Of a stretch of 64,000 nucleotides of DNA, positions 1 through 10,783 are shown one piece after another. The stretch's first letter is position 1. Each line of letters starts with the position of its first letter. The translations under genes were made by a program, and so were the position numbers. The notes beneath the pieces were generated by a model, which ran no database searches, had not been told where the DNA came from, and was given only the letters and a program-made list of their open reading frames with translations. Origin of the DNA: Gammaproteobacteria bacterium (GTDB taxonomy: Bacteria; Pseudomonadota; Gammaproteobacteria; HK1); the NCBI GenBank assembly GCA_022824305.1, contig JAJEAD010000032.1, positions 1 to 64,000 on the forward strand, in the 5' to 3' direction.

Positions 1-292
1 CCTCCAGCGCCCGGGCGACGCGCACCTTCTCCCGCGCGGTGTGGGGGTCGATGCCGCAGGCCCAGCCCAGCCAGTGGGCACAGGTCAGCGCCCCCTGGTC
101 AGCCCACACGCCCCGGCGGTCGAGCTCGGCGATGAGGGTGAAGAGGCGCCAGGTCGCCGCGTGGATGTGGGCGGCGAGGGTGGCCCGGACGATGGTGCTC
201 GCCAGGAGGACCTTCGCCAACGAGGACAAGGCCCATCGGTGGCTCCACAAGAACCTGAGCGCGTTGGGTGGCCGATCTCCCATGGATTGCAT
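1..292 (-). pseudogene. DUF222/13E12-type HNH endonuclease, N-terminal fragment (cut by window edge)
   Basis: The minus-strand frame opens at an ATG at 292 and stays open to the window edge. From about residue 33 on it carries the pattern of the DUF222 domain of 13E12-repeat HNH endonucleases: LAAHIHAATWRLF, LIAELDRRGVW, CAHWLGWACGID and AREKVRVARALE. The DUF222-like part starts only near base 190. The residues before it are simply the antisense of the antitoxin fragment at 192-362, so the true 5' end has probably been lost. The HNH domain itself would lie beyond the left edge. In this family the proteins are often mobile and multicopy. I call it a truncated remnant, but a short genuine N-terminus cannot be excluded without the missing flank. 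Confidence 0.55.
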
Positions 293-362
293 CCGTACCG
301 ATGCCGGGGTCCGAGTCGTTGAGAACCTGCTGGCGCGAATCCATTGGGGTGCACCCACCTGA
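192..362 (+). pseudogene. Xre/MbcA/ParS-type antitoxin, C-terminal fragment
   Basis: The last 56 codons of this frame match the C-terminal toxin-binding domain of Xre/MbcA/ParS antitoxins (DUF2384 family). The visible pattern is a KAHRWLHKNLSALGGRSPMD block, then DAGVRVVENLLARIHWG. Such antitoxins are normally about 120-150 residues, with an N-terminal helix-turn-helix that is missing here. Upstream of about base 190 the frame is only the antisense of the DUF222 fragment. The RES- or ParT-type toxin that normally follows is also absent. I read it as a broken half of a type II toxin-antitoxin pair. An internal ATG at 192 would permit a 56-residue peptide. Confidence 0.6.
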
Positions 363-378
363 TCCTGGAGACAGATCC

Positions 379-603
379 GTGAGGGTACACACGCACTTGG
401 AAGCCGGATGGAAGCTCGCGTCTCTCCTGGAGGTCGCCCAGAGAGATGGGGCGATCAGGATTCGCCGCGAGGACGGTCAGGCGTTCGTCTTGCGACCGGA
501 ACCTACCGCCGCCTCCCCTCTCGACGTCGAGGGCATCGAAATGGACATGACAAGCGCCGAGCTCGTGGACATGATCCGCGAAGGGCGGGAACGATACGGC
601 TGA
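379..603 (+). CDS. small Phd/YefM-like putative antitoxin
   Basis: This is a 74-residue protein starting at GTG behind a GGAG ribosome-binding site. The N-terminal half resembles a short Phd-like strand-helix unit (WKLASLLEVAQRDGAIRIRR followed by DGQAFVLRPE). The C-terminal half has the SPLDVEGIEM and ELVDMIREGRER motifs that I associate with small proteins annotated as prevent-host-death or Phd/YefM antitoxins. No PIN or RelE toxin follows it, so it would be an orphan. It lies 16 bases after the antitoxin fragment stop. The family assignment is from memory of the pattern and is moderate; an uncharacterised small protein is the alternative. Confidence 0.45.
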   Translation: MRVHTHLEAGWKLASLLEVAQRDGAIRIRREDGQAFVLRPEPTAASPLDVEGIEMDMTSAELVDMIREGRERYG

Positions 604-1031
604 TACGGGACACGCTCTCGTACCCGGATGCCTGACGCGTCATGACGGGACGCCGTCCTTCAGCATCCACTCATAGGCGGTCTCGACGATCACCCCATCC
701 GGCACAGTTGTCGGAACGCCGTCCCGATCGAGCGCCAACAGTCGTTTGCCGGCGTCCGGGAACGGCTCTCCCGCCGCCAGGAGCGGCGGGCGTCTCCACT
801 AAACCCTCCTTCAGGAAAGGAGAATTTCACCATCATTTCTCCGTCTGAGAAGGAGAATCATCGACCCGGGTGTTCCGGCTGCCCGCGGGAGCACTCCTGC
901 ACCTGGATGCTGCTACGCGGGGAACGGATGCCGGCATGTGAACCTGAGCGCTTTCTCCTGGTCGAACGCCGCGTGCTGCGATCGATTGGACGGAATCCGG
1001 GGGTGACACCCGGGGGTGCGCGTCAGGAGGG
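604..1031. other. intergenic region with repeat patch and a possible minus-strand coding remnant
   Basis: No intact gene is seen. On the minus strand an open frame of about 53 codons runs from near 800 to a stop at 640-642. It encodes a protein-like stretch (LLALDRDGVPTTVPDG, then VETAYEWMLKDGVPS) but has no good start, so it may be the tail of a deleted gene. At 805-857 lies an AT-richer patch in which GGAGAA (819-824 and 852-857) flanks TTCTCC (837-842), allowing two alternative small hairpins. Near the end of the elyC-like gene (about 1004-1021) there is a short GGGTG/CACCC inverted repeat. Confidence 0.35.
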
Positions 1032-1796
1032 CTAGAAACGCAGCCGGTACCAGGCGAGCCCGATGTACTCGTGCACCGCGGCCGAAGAGCGGGCGAAAGC
1101 CGACGCCGTGGGCAGCCAGGCGGCGGCGCCCATCGCAGGGCCGTTCGACATCCCGGTCGGCGCCGCGACCACCTCGAGGCCCTGCCTCTCGAACGCGCCG
1201 ACCGCGCGCGTCATGTGGATCGCGTGGGTCACCAGGAGAACCCGGTCGATTCCCGCGTCCGCCAGCATCTGCGCGCTGTTGACGGCGTTGTCGGCGGTGT
1301 TGCGGGAACGATCTTCGACGAAGCGCACACCGATGCCGAAATCGTCCTTGAGCGAAAGGGCCATCGCCCCCGCCTCCGCCGGCGTGCCCGGAAATGTCCT
1401 TCCTCCCGTGACCAGGAGGGGCAGTCCGGTGCGGCGGTGAAGCCATGCGGCGTAACGCAGTCGCTCGAGCGTGAAGCGGCCCACGGTGTCGGCGCCGTCG
1501 TACTCGGGGGGATCACGGTAGCTTCCCGCGCCGAGCACCACTATCGCGCCCGCCGCCGGCACTTCGGCGTCCGGCGCCAGCGCCGGGTGCTCGTAGAGGC
1601 CGCGTTCGAGCACGCCGGCAACGCTGCCGGTGCTGAGCGCGTACAGCGATACCACCATCACCAGCAACAGGAACCCCGCGAGACGGCGGGCGAAAGGGAG
1701 AAGCATCAGCCCGAGGACTCCGAGGACGATGACGCCTCCCGGGGGCACGATGAGATTCCCGAGCACCTTGACGACGAGGAACTCGACGTAGCTCAT
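1032..1796 (-). CDS. ElyC/SanA/YdcF-family (DUF218) membrane protein
   Basis: This 254-residue protein has two hydrophobic segments at the N-terminus (about residues 5-30 and 35-55). A DUF218 domain follows, with the strand VPAAGAIVVLGAG, the loop LLVTGG, and the helix-forming DRSRNTADNAVNSAQML. Length and two-helix anchor resemble E. coli ElyC, an inner-membrane protein linked to envelope and peptidoglycan precursor maintenance; the biochemical role of the family is poorly defined. The gene is the last of a minus-strand run rnt-lipA-elyC-like, starting at ATG 61 bases after the lipA stop. Assignment to the family is secure, but the paralogue name is not. Confidence 0.75.
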   Translation of the reverse strand: MSYVEFLVVKVLGNLIVPPGGVIVLGVLGLMLLPFARRLAGFLLLVMVVSLYALSTGSVAGVLERGLYEHPALAPDAEVPAAGAIVVLGAGSYRDPPEYDGADTVGRFTLERLRYAAWLHRRTGLPLLVTGGRTFPGTPAEAGAMALSLKDDFGIGVRFVEDRSRNTADNAVNSAQMLADAGIDRVLLVTHAIHMTRAVGAFERQGLEVVAAPTGMSNGPAMGAAAWLPTASAFARSSAAVHEYIGLAWYRLRF

Positions 1797-1857
1797 CGCT
1801 CATGCGCTCCGCCGCGGCTCTCGGAACCAGGGGAACAGGGCGCCGGCGGCACGATCA

Positions 1858-2820
1858 CTACGCGACGGGCTCGCCCGCCGCCTGGAGATCCGCGTGATAG
1901 GAGGAACGCACCAGGGGACCGGAAGCGACACTCGAAAACCCGAGCGCCCGGGCCTTTCGCCCGAGGGAGTCGAACTCGTCGGGCGTCCAGTAGCGCTCGA
2001 CCGCGAGATGGTAGCGGCTCGGTTGCAGGTACTGGCCCAGGGTGAGCATGTCGCAGGCGTGAGCGCGCAGGTCGTGGAGCACCTCCACCACCTCGTCCTC
2101 TTCCTCGCCGAGGCCGAGCATCAGGCCGGACTTGGTGGACACTTCCGGGTGGGCGTCCCTGAAGCGGCGGATGAGATCGAGCGACCACTCGTAGTCCGAG
2201 CCCGGTCGCGCCTTTCGGTAGAGCCGGGGGACCGTCTCCAGGTTGTGGTTGAAGACGTCCGGCGGCGACTCCGCGAGGGCCGCCAGCGCCCGCTCCATCC
2301 GGCCGCGAAAGTCCGGCACCAGGATCTCTATGCGCAACCCCGGGCAGCGCTCGCGCAAGGCGCGCACGCAGGCCGCGAAATGCCCTGCCCCCCCATCGCG
2401 GAGATCGTCGCGGTCGACCGAGGTGATGACGGCGTAGGCGAGGCCCATTCGCGCCACGGTCTCGGCGAGACGCGATGGCTCGCCGGAATCGAGCGGCCCG
2501 GGCCGGCCGTGGGCGACATCGCAAAACGGACAGCGGCGAGTGCAGATGTCCCCCATGATCATGAAAGTGGCGGTGCCGCGTGAGAAGCACTCGCCGATGT
2601 TGGGGCAGGAAGCCTCTTCGCACACGGTATGCAGCTTCTGGGCCCGCAACACCTCCTTCAGGCGCCGCACCGGCGCGCCGGTCGGCGCCCTCACCCGAAT
2701 CCAGGGCGGCTTGCGCGGCATGGGACCGACACTCGGGACCACCTTGATCGGAATGCGCGAGGTCTTTTCGCGACCCCGCATCTCTCGGGTCGCTCGGGAG
2801 GGCGAACGGGGAGCCGTCAT
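1858..2820 (-). CDS. lipA: lipoyl synthase
   Basis: LipA is the radical-SAM enzyme that inserts two sulfurs into octanoyl groups on lipoyl domains. The 320-residue product shows both iron-sulfur sites: the auxiliary-cluster motif [12 protein letters not shown] (about residues 65-76) and the radical-SAM motif CTRRCPFC. The C-terminal RSSYHAD motif, characteristic of LipA, is also present. The ATG at 2820 is chosen because it gives the normal length; an upstream in-frame extension has no family character. It lies downstream of rnt and close to the divergent pyruvate dehydrogenase operon, whose AceF and LpdA lipoyl domains are its substrates. No lipB is visible nearby. Confidence 0.96.
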   Translation of the reverse strand: MTAPRSPSRATREMRGREKTSRIPIKVVPSVGPMPRKPPWIRVRAPTGAPVRRLKEVLRAQKLHTVCEEASCPNIGECFSRGTATFMIMGDICTRRCPFCDVAHGRPGPLDSGEPSRLAETVARMGLAYAVITSVDRDDLRDGGAGHFAACVRALRERCPGLRIEILVPDFRGRMERALAALAESPPDVFNHNLETVPRLYRKARPGSDYEWSLDLIRRFRDAHPEVSTKSGLMLGLGEEEDEVVEVLHDLRAHACDMLTLGQYLQPSRYHLAVERYWTPDEFDSLGRKARALGFSSVASGPLVRSSYHADLQAAGEPVA

Positions 2821-2897
2821 GTACGAAAGTGTAACTGTTTCTTCACGAAACGTGCCTTGCGCAGACGCGAATCGAGGAGGTGCAGCGCCGCCGCCGC

Positions 2898-3536
2898 TCA
2901 GGCCGGGAAGGCGCGCTCGTCCCACATGTTGAGCACACGACAGAACAGCGCCGCGGTCCGCTCGGCATCGTAGATTGCGGAGTGGGCATCTCCGTCGTCC
3001 CACGCCATGCCGCTCGCCTCGACCGCCCGCGACAGCACGGTCTGGCCGAAGGCGAGCGCGGCGAAGCTCACGGTGTCCAGAGTGGAGAAAGGGTGAAAGG
3101 GATTGCGCTTGATCCCGGCCCGCTCCGCCGCCGCGTTCACGAAGGCGAGATCGAATGCGGCGTTGTGGCCCACGAGCAGGGCGCGCGTGCAGGACTGCTC
3201 CTTCACCGCGGCACGCACGGGCAGGAAGATCCGGTCCAGAGCCTCCCGTTCCGTCACCGCGAATCGCAGGGGGTGACCGGGGTCGATGCCGGTGAACTCG
3301 AGCGAGGCGGGTTCGATGTTGGCTCCTTCGAAGGGCTCGACATGGCAACTGTGGATCTCGCCCGGGCGCCAGCGCCCCTGCGAGTCGCGCACGACCATCA
3401 CCGCAGCGATCTCGAGGAGCGCATCCGTTCGGGGGTTGAAGCCGCCGGTCTCGACGTCGACGACCACCGGGAGATAGCCGCGAAAGCGGTTCCGGATGGA
3501 GGTTGCCGGAAGCGCCGGGCCGCCCGTCACCGCCAC
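2898..3536 (-). CDS. rnt: ribonuclease T
   Basis: This is a 212-residue DEDDh 3'-5' exonuclease that trims tRNA and other small stable RNA ends. Exo motifs are visible in order: DVETGG (Asp and Glu), [11 protein letters not shown] (Asp) and [10 protein letters not shown] (His and Asp). The block [18 protein letters not shown] and the segment [12 protein letters not shown] are typical of RNase T rather than of DnaQ-like relatives. It starts at GTG. RNase T is largely confined to Gammaproteobacteria, so this gene helps place the organism. It is first in the minus-strand rnt-lipA-elyC-like run and divergent from aceE, about 200 bases away. Confidence 0.93.
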   Translation of the reverse strand: MAVTGGPALPATSIRNRFRGYLPVVVDVETGGFNPRTDALLEIAAVMVVRDSQGRWRPGEIHSCHVEPFEGANIEPASLEFTGIDPGHPLRFAVTEREALDRIFLPVRAAVKEQSCTRALLVGHNAAFDLAFVNAAAERAGIKRNPFHPFSTLDTVSFAALAFGQTVLSRAVEASGMAWDDGDAHSAIYDAERTAALFCRVLNMWDERAFPA

Positions 3537-3652
3537 CGCGGCAGCACGCGTGTCGGCGCGGGAAGACGCGCGAATGGAGACGGGCAGAACACGGCGGGAA
3601 CGTTATCAGACCCGGGGACGGGAGGTGAAATGTCCGCTCACCCCCCCTCCCG

Positions 3653-3658
3653 TATACT
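3653..3658 (+). promoter_or_regulatory. possible -10 element upstream of aceE
   Basis: TATACT lies about 80 bases before the aceE start in the 203-base divergent region between rnt and aceE. It is an AT-rich hexamer in an otherwise GC-rich stretch and matches the sigma-70 -10 consensus in five of six positions. No convincing -35 is seen at 16-18 bases upstream, so this is only a candidate for the pyruvate dehydrogenase operon promoter. Confidence 0.3.
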
Positions 3659-3739
3659 GAGGCCCGAGCCGGGACGGGCGCGCTCGGACGAAAGACCAGG
3701 GATGGCTGCCCGCGGAGGACGGTCCGGGAGTCCAAGCCG

Positions 3740-6418
<2,679 letters not shown>

Positions 6419-6433
6419 CGATCGGCGCCTTCC

Positions 6434-7780
6434 ATGGCCATCCGAGAAGTAACGGTTCCCCATCTCGGCGACTTCGACGAGGTTCCGGTGGTCGAGGTGC
6501 TGGTCGGGCCCGGGGACGAGGTCAGGGCCGAGGATGCCCTGATCACGCTCGAGAGCGACAAGGCGACCATGGACGTGCCGGCGCCCTGTGACGGCGTGGT
6601 CAGGGAAGTCAGTGCGAGCGTGGGCGATACCGTTGCCGAAGGCGTTCTACTCCTGACCATCGAAAGCGCGAGCGCCGGGCCGGAAGCGACGGCGGAGGCG
6701 CCCGGGCGGGAAGGGTCCGAAGCGCCGGCGCCGCTCGCGCCCGCCCCCGCCGCCCCTCGCAGCGCCCCGCACGCTCCGCCCCTGCAGGCCGCTCCGGCGC
6801 AGGCAACAACTCCAGCACCGGCAACCGCTCCGGCTCCGAGCCGGCTGCTCGGCGCCGGCGGGTTGCACACGCGCGCCCGCTCGCACGCCACCCCCTCCCT
6901 GCGACGATTCGCGCGCACCCTCGGAGTGGACCTGTCGGAGATAATCGGCACCGGGCGCAAGGGCCGGATACTCGAGGAGGACGTGAGGGCTTTCGTCAAG
7001 GAGCGGCTCGAAGGCGACGCCGGCGGCGAGCCCGCGCCGGCCGTCCCCGCGGAAGCTCCGGCAGTGGACTTCAGCCGTTACGGAGAGGTCGAGGTACGCG
7101 CGCTCTCGCGCATCAAGCGGCTCTCGGGGCCTCACCTGCACCGGGCCTGGACCGAAGTGCCCCACGTCACGCACCACGACGAAGCAGACGTCACCGCGCT
7201 CGAGGCGTTCCGCCAGTCTCTCAAGCGCGAGGCCACCGAGGCGGAGGTGCACATCACCTTTCTGACCTTTGCGCTCAAGGCGCTCGCCCGCGCGGTGCGG
7301 GAGTTTCCCGACTTCAACGCGTCGCTCAGCCCGGACGGCCGGAACCTCGTCCTGAAGAAGTACGTCAACATCGGGGTTGCGGTGGACACCCCCAACGGAC
7401 TCGTGGTGCCGGTGGTGCGGGCGGTGGAGACCAAGGGGATCTTCGGGCTCGCCCGGGAGCTCGGCGATCTCGGGGCGCGGGCAAGGGAGAACCGGCTCCG
7501 GCCCGAGGACCTGGAAGGGGGATCGATCACCGTATCGAGCCTCGGTGGCATCGGAGGGACCGCCTTCACCCCGATCGTCAACGCGCCCGAGGTCGCGATT
7601 CTCGGGCTCGCGCGCTCCCGGACCGCTCCGGTGTGGGACGGAAGCGCCTTTCAGCCGCGGCTGATGCAGCCACTGGATCTCTCCTACGACCACCGGGTCA
7701 TCGACGGCGCCCAGGCCGCGAGGTTCGTGCGCCGGCTCGCGGAACTGCTCCTCGAAGATCCGCAGCGGCTGCTGCTGTGA
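6434..7780 (+). CDS. aceF: pyruvate dehydrogenase E2, dihydrolipoamide acetyltransferase
   Basis: This is the core subunit of the pyruvate dehydrogenase complex (448 residues). There is one N-terminal lipoyl domain with the attachment lysine in LESDKATMDV at about residue 43. An Ala/Pro/Glu-rich linker follows (about 80-145). The peripheral-subunit-binding domain begins at HATPSLRRFARTLGVDL and includes GTGRKGRILEEDV. The C-terminal acetyltransferase domain has the active-site LSYDHRVIDGA. One lipoyl domain instead of the three in E. coli is common in related bacteria, and the missing arms are partly matched by the extra lipoyl domain on LpdA. The ATG start sits 16 bases after the aceE stop, indicating one operon. 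Confidence 0.96.
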   Translation: MAIREVTVPHLGDFDEVPVVEVLVGPGDEVRAEDALITLESDKATMDVPAPCDGVVREVSASVGDTVAEGVLLLTIESASAGPEATAEAPGREGSEAPAPLAPAPAAPRSAPHAPPLQAAPAQATTPAPATAPAPSRLLGAGGLHTRARSHATPSLRRFARTLGVDLSEIIGTGRKGRILEEDVRAFVKERLEGDAGGEPAPAVPAEAPAVDFSRYGEVEVRALSRIKRLSGPHLHRAWTEVPHVTHHDEADVTALEAFRQSLKREATEAEVHITFLTFALKALARAVREFPDFNASLSPDGRNLVLKKYVNIGVAVDTPNGLVVPVVRAVETKGIFGLARELGDLGARARENRLRPEDLEGGSITVSSLGGIGGTAFTPIVNAPEVAILGLARSRTAPVWDGSAFQPRLMQPLDLSYDHRVIDGAQAARFVRRLAELLLEDPQRLLL

Positions 7781-7811
7781 GGACTCCGTTCCCGCCACCC
7801 CGGAAAGGCGC

Positions 7812-9557
7812 ATGAGCGACACGATAGAAGTATCGGTTCCCGACATCGGGGACTTCGAGGACGTCGAGGTCGTCGAGGTCATCGCGAGCGCCGGCGAGGT
7901 CCTCGAGGAAGGCCAGTCCCTGATCACGCTCGAGAGCGAGAAGGCGTCGGTGGAGGTTCCGGCCCCGCAGGCGGGCACCGTGGAACGCATGCTCGTGGAA
8001 GCGGGGGACCGGGTCTCCGCGGGCACGCCCATCGCGCTCCTGCGCGTTGGAGGGGCTGAACCTGCCTCCCTCCCGGAAACGGAGGTCTCCGAAGGGGCCG
8101 AGTCCGCTCCGCGCGCGCCCTCGGCGCCGGCCGGCCGCGATGCGGACCTCGAGGCCGAGCTCCTGGTGCTGGGAGGCGGCCCGGGAGGCTACACCGCGGC
8201 CTTCCGCGCCGCCGACCTGGGAAAACGCACGGTGCTCGTGGAGCGCTACGATCGACTCGGGGGCGTGTGCCTCAACGTCGGTTGCATCCCGTCCAAGGCC
8301 CTGCTCCACAGCGCCGAGGTGATCGGGGCCGCGGGCGAGCTGGCCGCGCGCGGGATCGCGTTCCGGGCGCCGGAGATCGACGTCGCGAGGCTCGCGAAGT
8401 GGAAGGACGGCGTGGTGGGCCGCCTGTGCACGGGTCTCGCGGGGCTCGCCCGGCGCCGCCGGGTCCGGGTGGTGACCGGCAGCGGGCGCTTCGAGTCGCA
8501 AAACCGCCTGTACGTGGAGGGCCGGGAAGGTCCGGTGTCCATCGCCTTCGAGCAGGCGATCGTCGCCGCGGGCGCGCATGCAACCAGGATTCCGGGCTTC
8601 CCCGAGGATGATCCGCGCGTGATGGACTCCACCGGCGCTCTCGCTCTGGAATCTGTCCCTGAGCGCCTGCTCATCGTCGGCGGGGGCATCATCGGCCTCG
8701 AGATGGCGAGCGTCTACCACGCCCTCGGCTCACGCGTGAGCGTGGTCGAGCTGATGCCCGCGCTCATGCCCGGTTGCGACCCCGACCTCGTCGCACCGCT
8801 TGCCCGCCGCATCGAAGGACAGTACGAGGCGGTGCGACTCGAGACCCGGGTCAGCTCCCTCCGGCCACGGAACGAGGGACTCGAAGCGATTCTGGAGGAC
8901 GCGGGCGGCGCCTCGCGCGAGACCTACGACCGTGTTCTGGTGGCGGTGGGGCGCAGCCCCAACGGCCACCGCATCGGGGCCGAGCGCGCAGGTCTCGAGG
9001 TCGACGACAGGGGCTTTATCGCCGCCGACGATCAGCAGCGAACCAACCTCGCCCACATCTTCGCGATCGGCGACATCACGGGCGAGCCCATGCTGGCCCA
9101 CAAGGCCACCCACCAGGGCAAGGTCGCGGCGGAAGTGGCGGCGGGGCGGAAGTCGGGCTTCGATGCCCGGACGGTGCCGTCCGTCGCCTACACCGACCCC
9201 GAGGTGGCGTGGACGGGAACGAGCGAGCGGGAGGCGAAGGAGCAGGGGCTCGCGGTGGAGACCGCGACCTTCCCGTGGGCCGCGAGCGGAAGGGCACTCG
9301 GCATGGGCCGCGGCGAAGGACTGACCAAGCTCGTCTTCGACGCGCACCGCCACCGCCTCCTCGGCGCGGGTATCGTCGGCGCGCACGCGGGCGAGCTCAT
9401 CGCGGAAGCCACCCTCGCGATCGAGATGGGCGCCGACGCCGCCGACCTCGCGCTCAGCGTCCATCCCCACCCGACCCTGTCCGAGACCCTCAACTTCGCC
9501 GCCGAGATGGCGGAGGGCACGATCACCGATCTCTACCTGCCGAAGCGCAAGGGCTGA
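7812..9557 (+). CDS. lpdA: dihydrolipoyl dehydrogenase with N-terminal lipoyl domain (E3)
   Basis: This is a 581-residue flavoprotein that reoxidises dihydrolipoyl groups with NAD. Residues 1-80 form a lipoyl domain with its lysine in LESEKASVEV at about position 44. After a short linker comes the disulfide oxidoreductase core: FAD fold LVLGGGPGGYTAA, redox-active cysteines in GVCLNVGCIPSK (about 153 and 158), NAD fold LLIVGGGIIGLE, FAD motif IFAIGDITG, and the C-terminal HPHPTLSETL with the catalytic His-Glu pair. Lipoyl-fused E3 is known in several proteobacteria. It ends the ace operon, 31 bases after aceF, and faces the convergent fmdB-like gene. Confidence 0.96.
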   Translation: MSDTIEVSVPDIGDFEDVEVVEVIASAGEVLEEGQSLITLESEKASVEVPAPQAGTVERMLVEAGDRVSAGTPIALLRVGGAEPASLPETEVSEGAESAPRAPSAPAGRDADLEAELLVLGGGPGGYTAAFRAADLGKRTVLVERYDRLGGVCLNVGCIPSKALLHSAEVIGAAGELAARGIAFRAPEIDVARLAKWKDGVVGRLCTGLAGLARRRRVRVVTGSGRFESQNRLYVEGREGPVSIAFEQAIVAAGAHATRIPGFPEDDPRVMDSTGALALESVPERLLIVGGGIIGLEMASVYHALGSRVSVVELMPALMPGCDPDLVAPLARRIEGQYEAVRLETRVSSLRPRNEGLEAILEDAGGASRETYDRVLVAVGRSPNGHRIGAERAGLEVDDRGFIAADDQQRTNLAHIFAIGDITGEPMLAHKATHQGKVAAEVAAGRKSGFDARTVPSVAYTDPEVAWTGTSEREAKEQGLAVETATFPWAASGRALGMGRGEGLTKLVFDAHRHRLLGAGIVGAHAGELIAEATLAIEMGADAADLALSVHPHPTLSETLNFAAEMAEGTITDLYLPKRKG

Positions 9558-9577
9558 GCGTCCCTGCCGTGACGCTC
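9556..9577 (+). terminator. hairpin after lpdA, possible terminator
   Basis: GAGCGTC and its exact reverse complement GACGCTC are separated by eight bases, immediately overlapping the lpdA stop. There is no run of T after the stem on either strand, so intrinsic termination is doubtful. The place, between two convergent genes, fits a terminator. Confidence 0.35.
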
Positions 9578-9635
9578 GCTCTGCCCGCAGGCCGAGCGGC
9601 CGCCCGATCCCGGAATGGATGCACTTACATTGCGG

Positions 9636-9956
9636 CTAGTGCCCGATCATCCACGGTCGTCCCGTGTGGTGATGGTGGTGGCCGTGGTGATGAGCATGGC
9701 CGGCATGGGCGCCGCGCTTCGCGCCCTGCTCCTTCATGCGCCGGCGGCTGGCCACCTGCGGCTCGTGGGCGCTCTTCTCGTTGCGCTGGTGAGCGATGCG
9801 CGAGTTGGGGTTCATGTCGGCGAGAAATGGCGCGCTCGGCACCCGGGGCGCGGGCTCTCCGCACTCCGGGCACTCCGACGCCGCCGTGCACTCGCTCATC
9901 CGCTGCCAGGCCCGGAAGGGCCCGCAGTCATCGCATGCGTAGTCATAGAGGGGCAT
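9636..9956 (-). CDS. FmdB-family zinc-ribbon protein with His-rich tail
   Basis: This 106-residue protein starts MPLYDYACDDCG and carries two CxxC-type pairs (CDDC, then CPEC), the compact zinc ribbon of the FmdB family often encoded beside formamidases. The last 25 or so residues are unusual: HAGHAHHHGHHHHH followed by TGRPWMIGH, a strong metal-binding tail. It is the last gene of the minus-strand fmdA-amiS-fmdB run and lies 176 bases after the channel gene, with a 12-bp hairpin in between. FmdB proteins were described as putative regulators of formamidase, but the role is not firmly established. The tail may bind zinc, nickel or copper; this is inference. Confidence 0.75.
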   Translation of the reverse strand: MPLYDYACDDCGPFRAWQRMSECTAASECPECGEPAPRVPSAPFLADMNPNSRIAHQRNEKSAHEPQVASRRRMKEQGAKRGAHAGHAHHHGHHHHHTGRPWMIGH

Positions 9957-9995
9957 GGTCCTTCCTTCGTCGGCTTGTTCGTTCCTTTCCCCGGC

Positions 9996-10023
9996 GGGCC
10001 GGGTCCGAGCCCGGACCCGGCCC
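9996..10023 (-). repeat. perfect 12-bp inverted repeat between amiS and fmdB
   Basis: GGGCCGGGTCCG (9996-10007) pairs exactly with CGGACCCGGCCC (10012-10023) across a four-base loop. It would form a very stable hairpin in the fmd transcript, just ahead of the fmdB-like gene. No T-run follows, so attenuation or RNA stabilisation is as likely as termination. Confidence 0.6.
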
Positions 10024-10132
10024 TCCCACGATGCGGGGAATCCCGGCCGTCTGCCGGCCGCGGGCTCCGACGAGGGGCGCGGAGCGCGCGCGGCCCGCAG
10101 GACCCGGTTACCTCTCAGCCCGGTACGGCACC

Positions 10133-10648
10133 CTAGCTGAGAGCTCCCGTGAGCAGGAGATACCCCGGTATCCACCCCGTGTAGACACCATTTGCGGCGC
10201 AGAAGGCGCCGGTCACCTTGGCAATCGGCTTCTTCAGCGCGAGCAGCGCCCAGAACATGAGCCACAGAATGGCCCATGAGCCCCAGCAGACGCCCAGCCA
10301 GACCCCGAGGGTGCTGTCGGCGACCGAAAAGGCGTCGAAAGTGATGAAGATCACGGTGACGCCCACGAAGAAGCAGAACCAGCCGAGGCCTCGGCCGTCG
10401 GCGCCGTTCCACCGGTTCCAGGCGACCCAGAAGTACGTGAAGGTGAAGAGCAGCGTGAATGCCGCGGCCCTGACGGAGTCCGGATCTGCGCCGGGCCCCA
10501 GGGCCAGGTACAGGGAGACCAGCAGGGTCAGAGTGCCCACGAACACATTGATGACCGAGATCTCCCGGTCCTCGATGTAGCCCATCACCCAGATGCCGTT
10601 CAGAAAGAGCACGGCGCCCACGTAGAACAGTGCTAAGCCCAACAACAT
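10133..10648 (-). CDS. AmiS/UreI-family amide or urea channel
   Basis: The 171-residue integral membrane protein has six hydrophobic helices. Its blocks match the AmiS/UreI family: ALFYVGAVLFLNGIWVMG, then EISVINVFVGTLTLLVSLYL, then the segment FTYFWVAWNRWNGADGRGLG. Members form hexameric channels for urea or short-chain amides. Encoded right after formamidase (136 bases downstream), it most likely admits formamide or a related amide. The ATG is preceded by AGAGG at a suitable distance. The exact substrate (urea, formamide, acetamide) cannot be told from sequence; the context favours formamide. Confidence 0.87.
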   Translation of the reverse strand: MLLGLALFYVGAVLFLNGIWVMGYIEDREISVINVFVGTLTLLVSLYLALGPGADPDSVRAAAFTLLFTFTYFWVAWNRWNGADGRGLGWFCFFVGVTVIFITFDAFSVADSTLGVWLGVCWGSWAILWLMFWALLALKKPIAKVTGAFCAANGVYTGWIPGYLLLTGALS

Positions 10649-10703
10649 GATCGGATCCTCTCGAGGTACGGGGCCGAAGCTCCCGCCTGCCTCACGACAC
10701 AGC

Positions 10704-10726
10704 GCCCCGTCCCGGGGGGACGGGGC
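10704..10726 (-). repeat. 10-bp inverted repeat between fmdA and amiS (first hairpin)
   Basis: GCCCCGTCCC and its exact reverse complement GGGACGGGGC are separated by three bases. It lies between formamidase and the channel gene, downstream of another hairpin on the same transcript. No T-run is seen. A role in lowering channel expression relative to the enzyme, or in protecting the fmdA message 3' end, is inference. Confidence 0.55.
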
Positions 10727-10739
10727 TCCCGGTGCGCAC

Positions 10740-10769
10740 GCGAGGGACGCCCGGCCGGACCTCCCTCGC
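10740..10769 (-). repeat. 8-bp inverted repeat just after fmdA (second hairpin)
   Basis: GCGAGGGA and TCCCTCGC pair around a 14-base GC-rich loop, 15 bases beyond the fmdA stop codon. Together with the hairpin at 10704-10726 it makes a tandem structure in the fmdA-amiS spacer. Confidence 0.5.
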
Positions 10770-10783
10770 GCTCGATCCTGTCC

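Noticed and set aside
640..800. Minus-strand protein-like stretch ending VETAYEWMLKDGVPS
   Set aside because: No start codon and no recognised family; kept only as a note in the intergenic entry.
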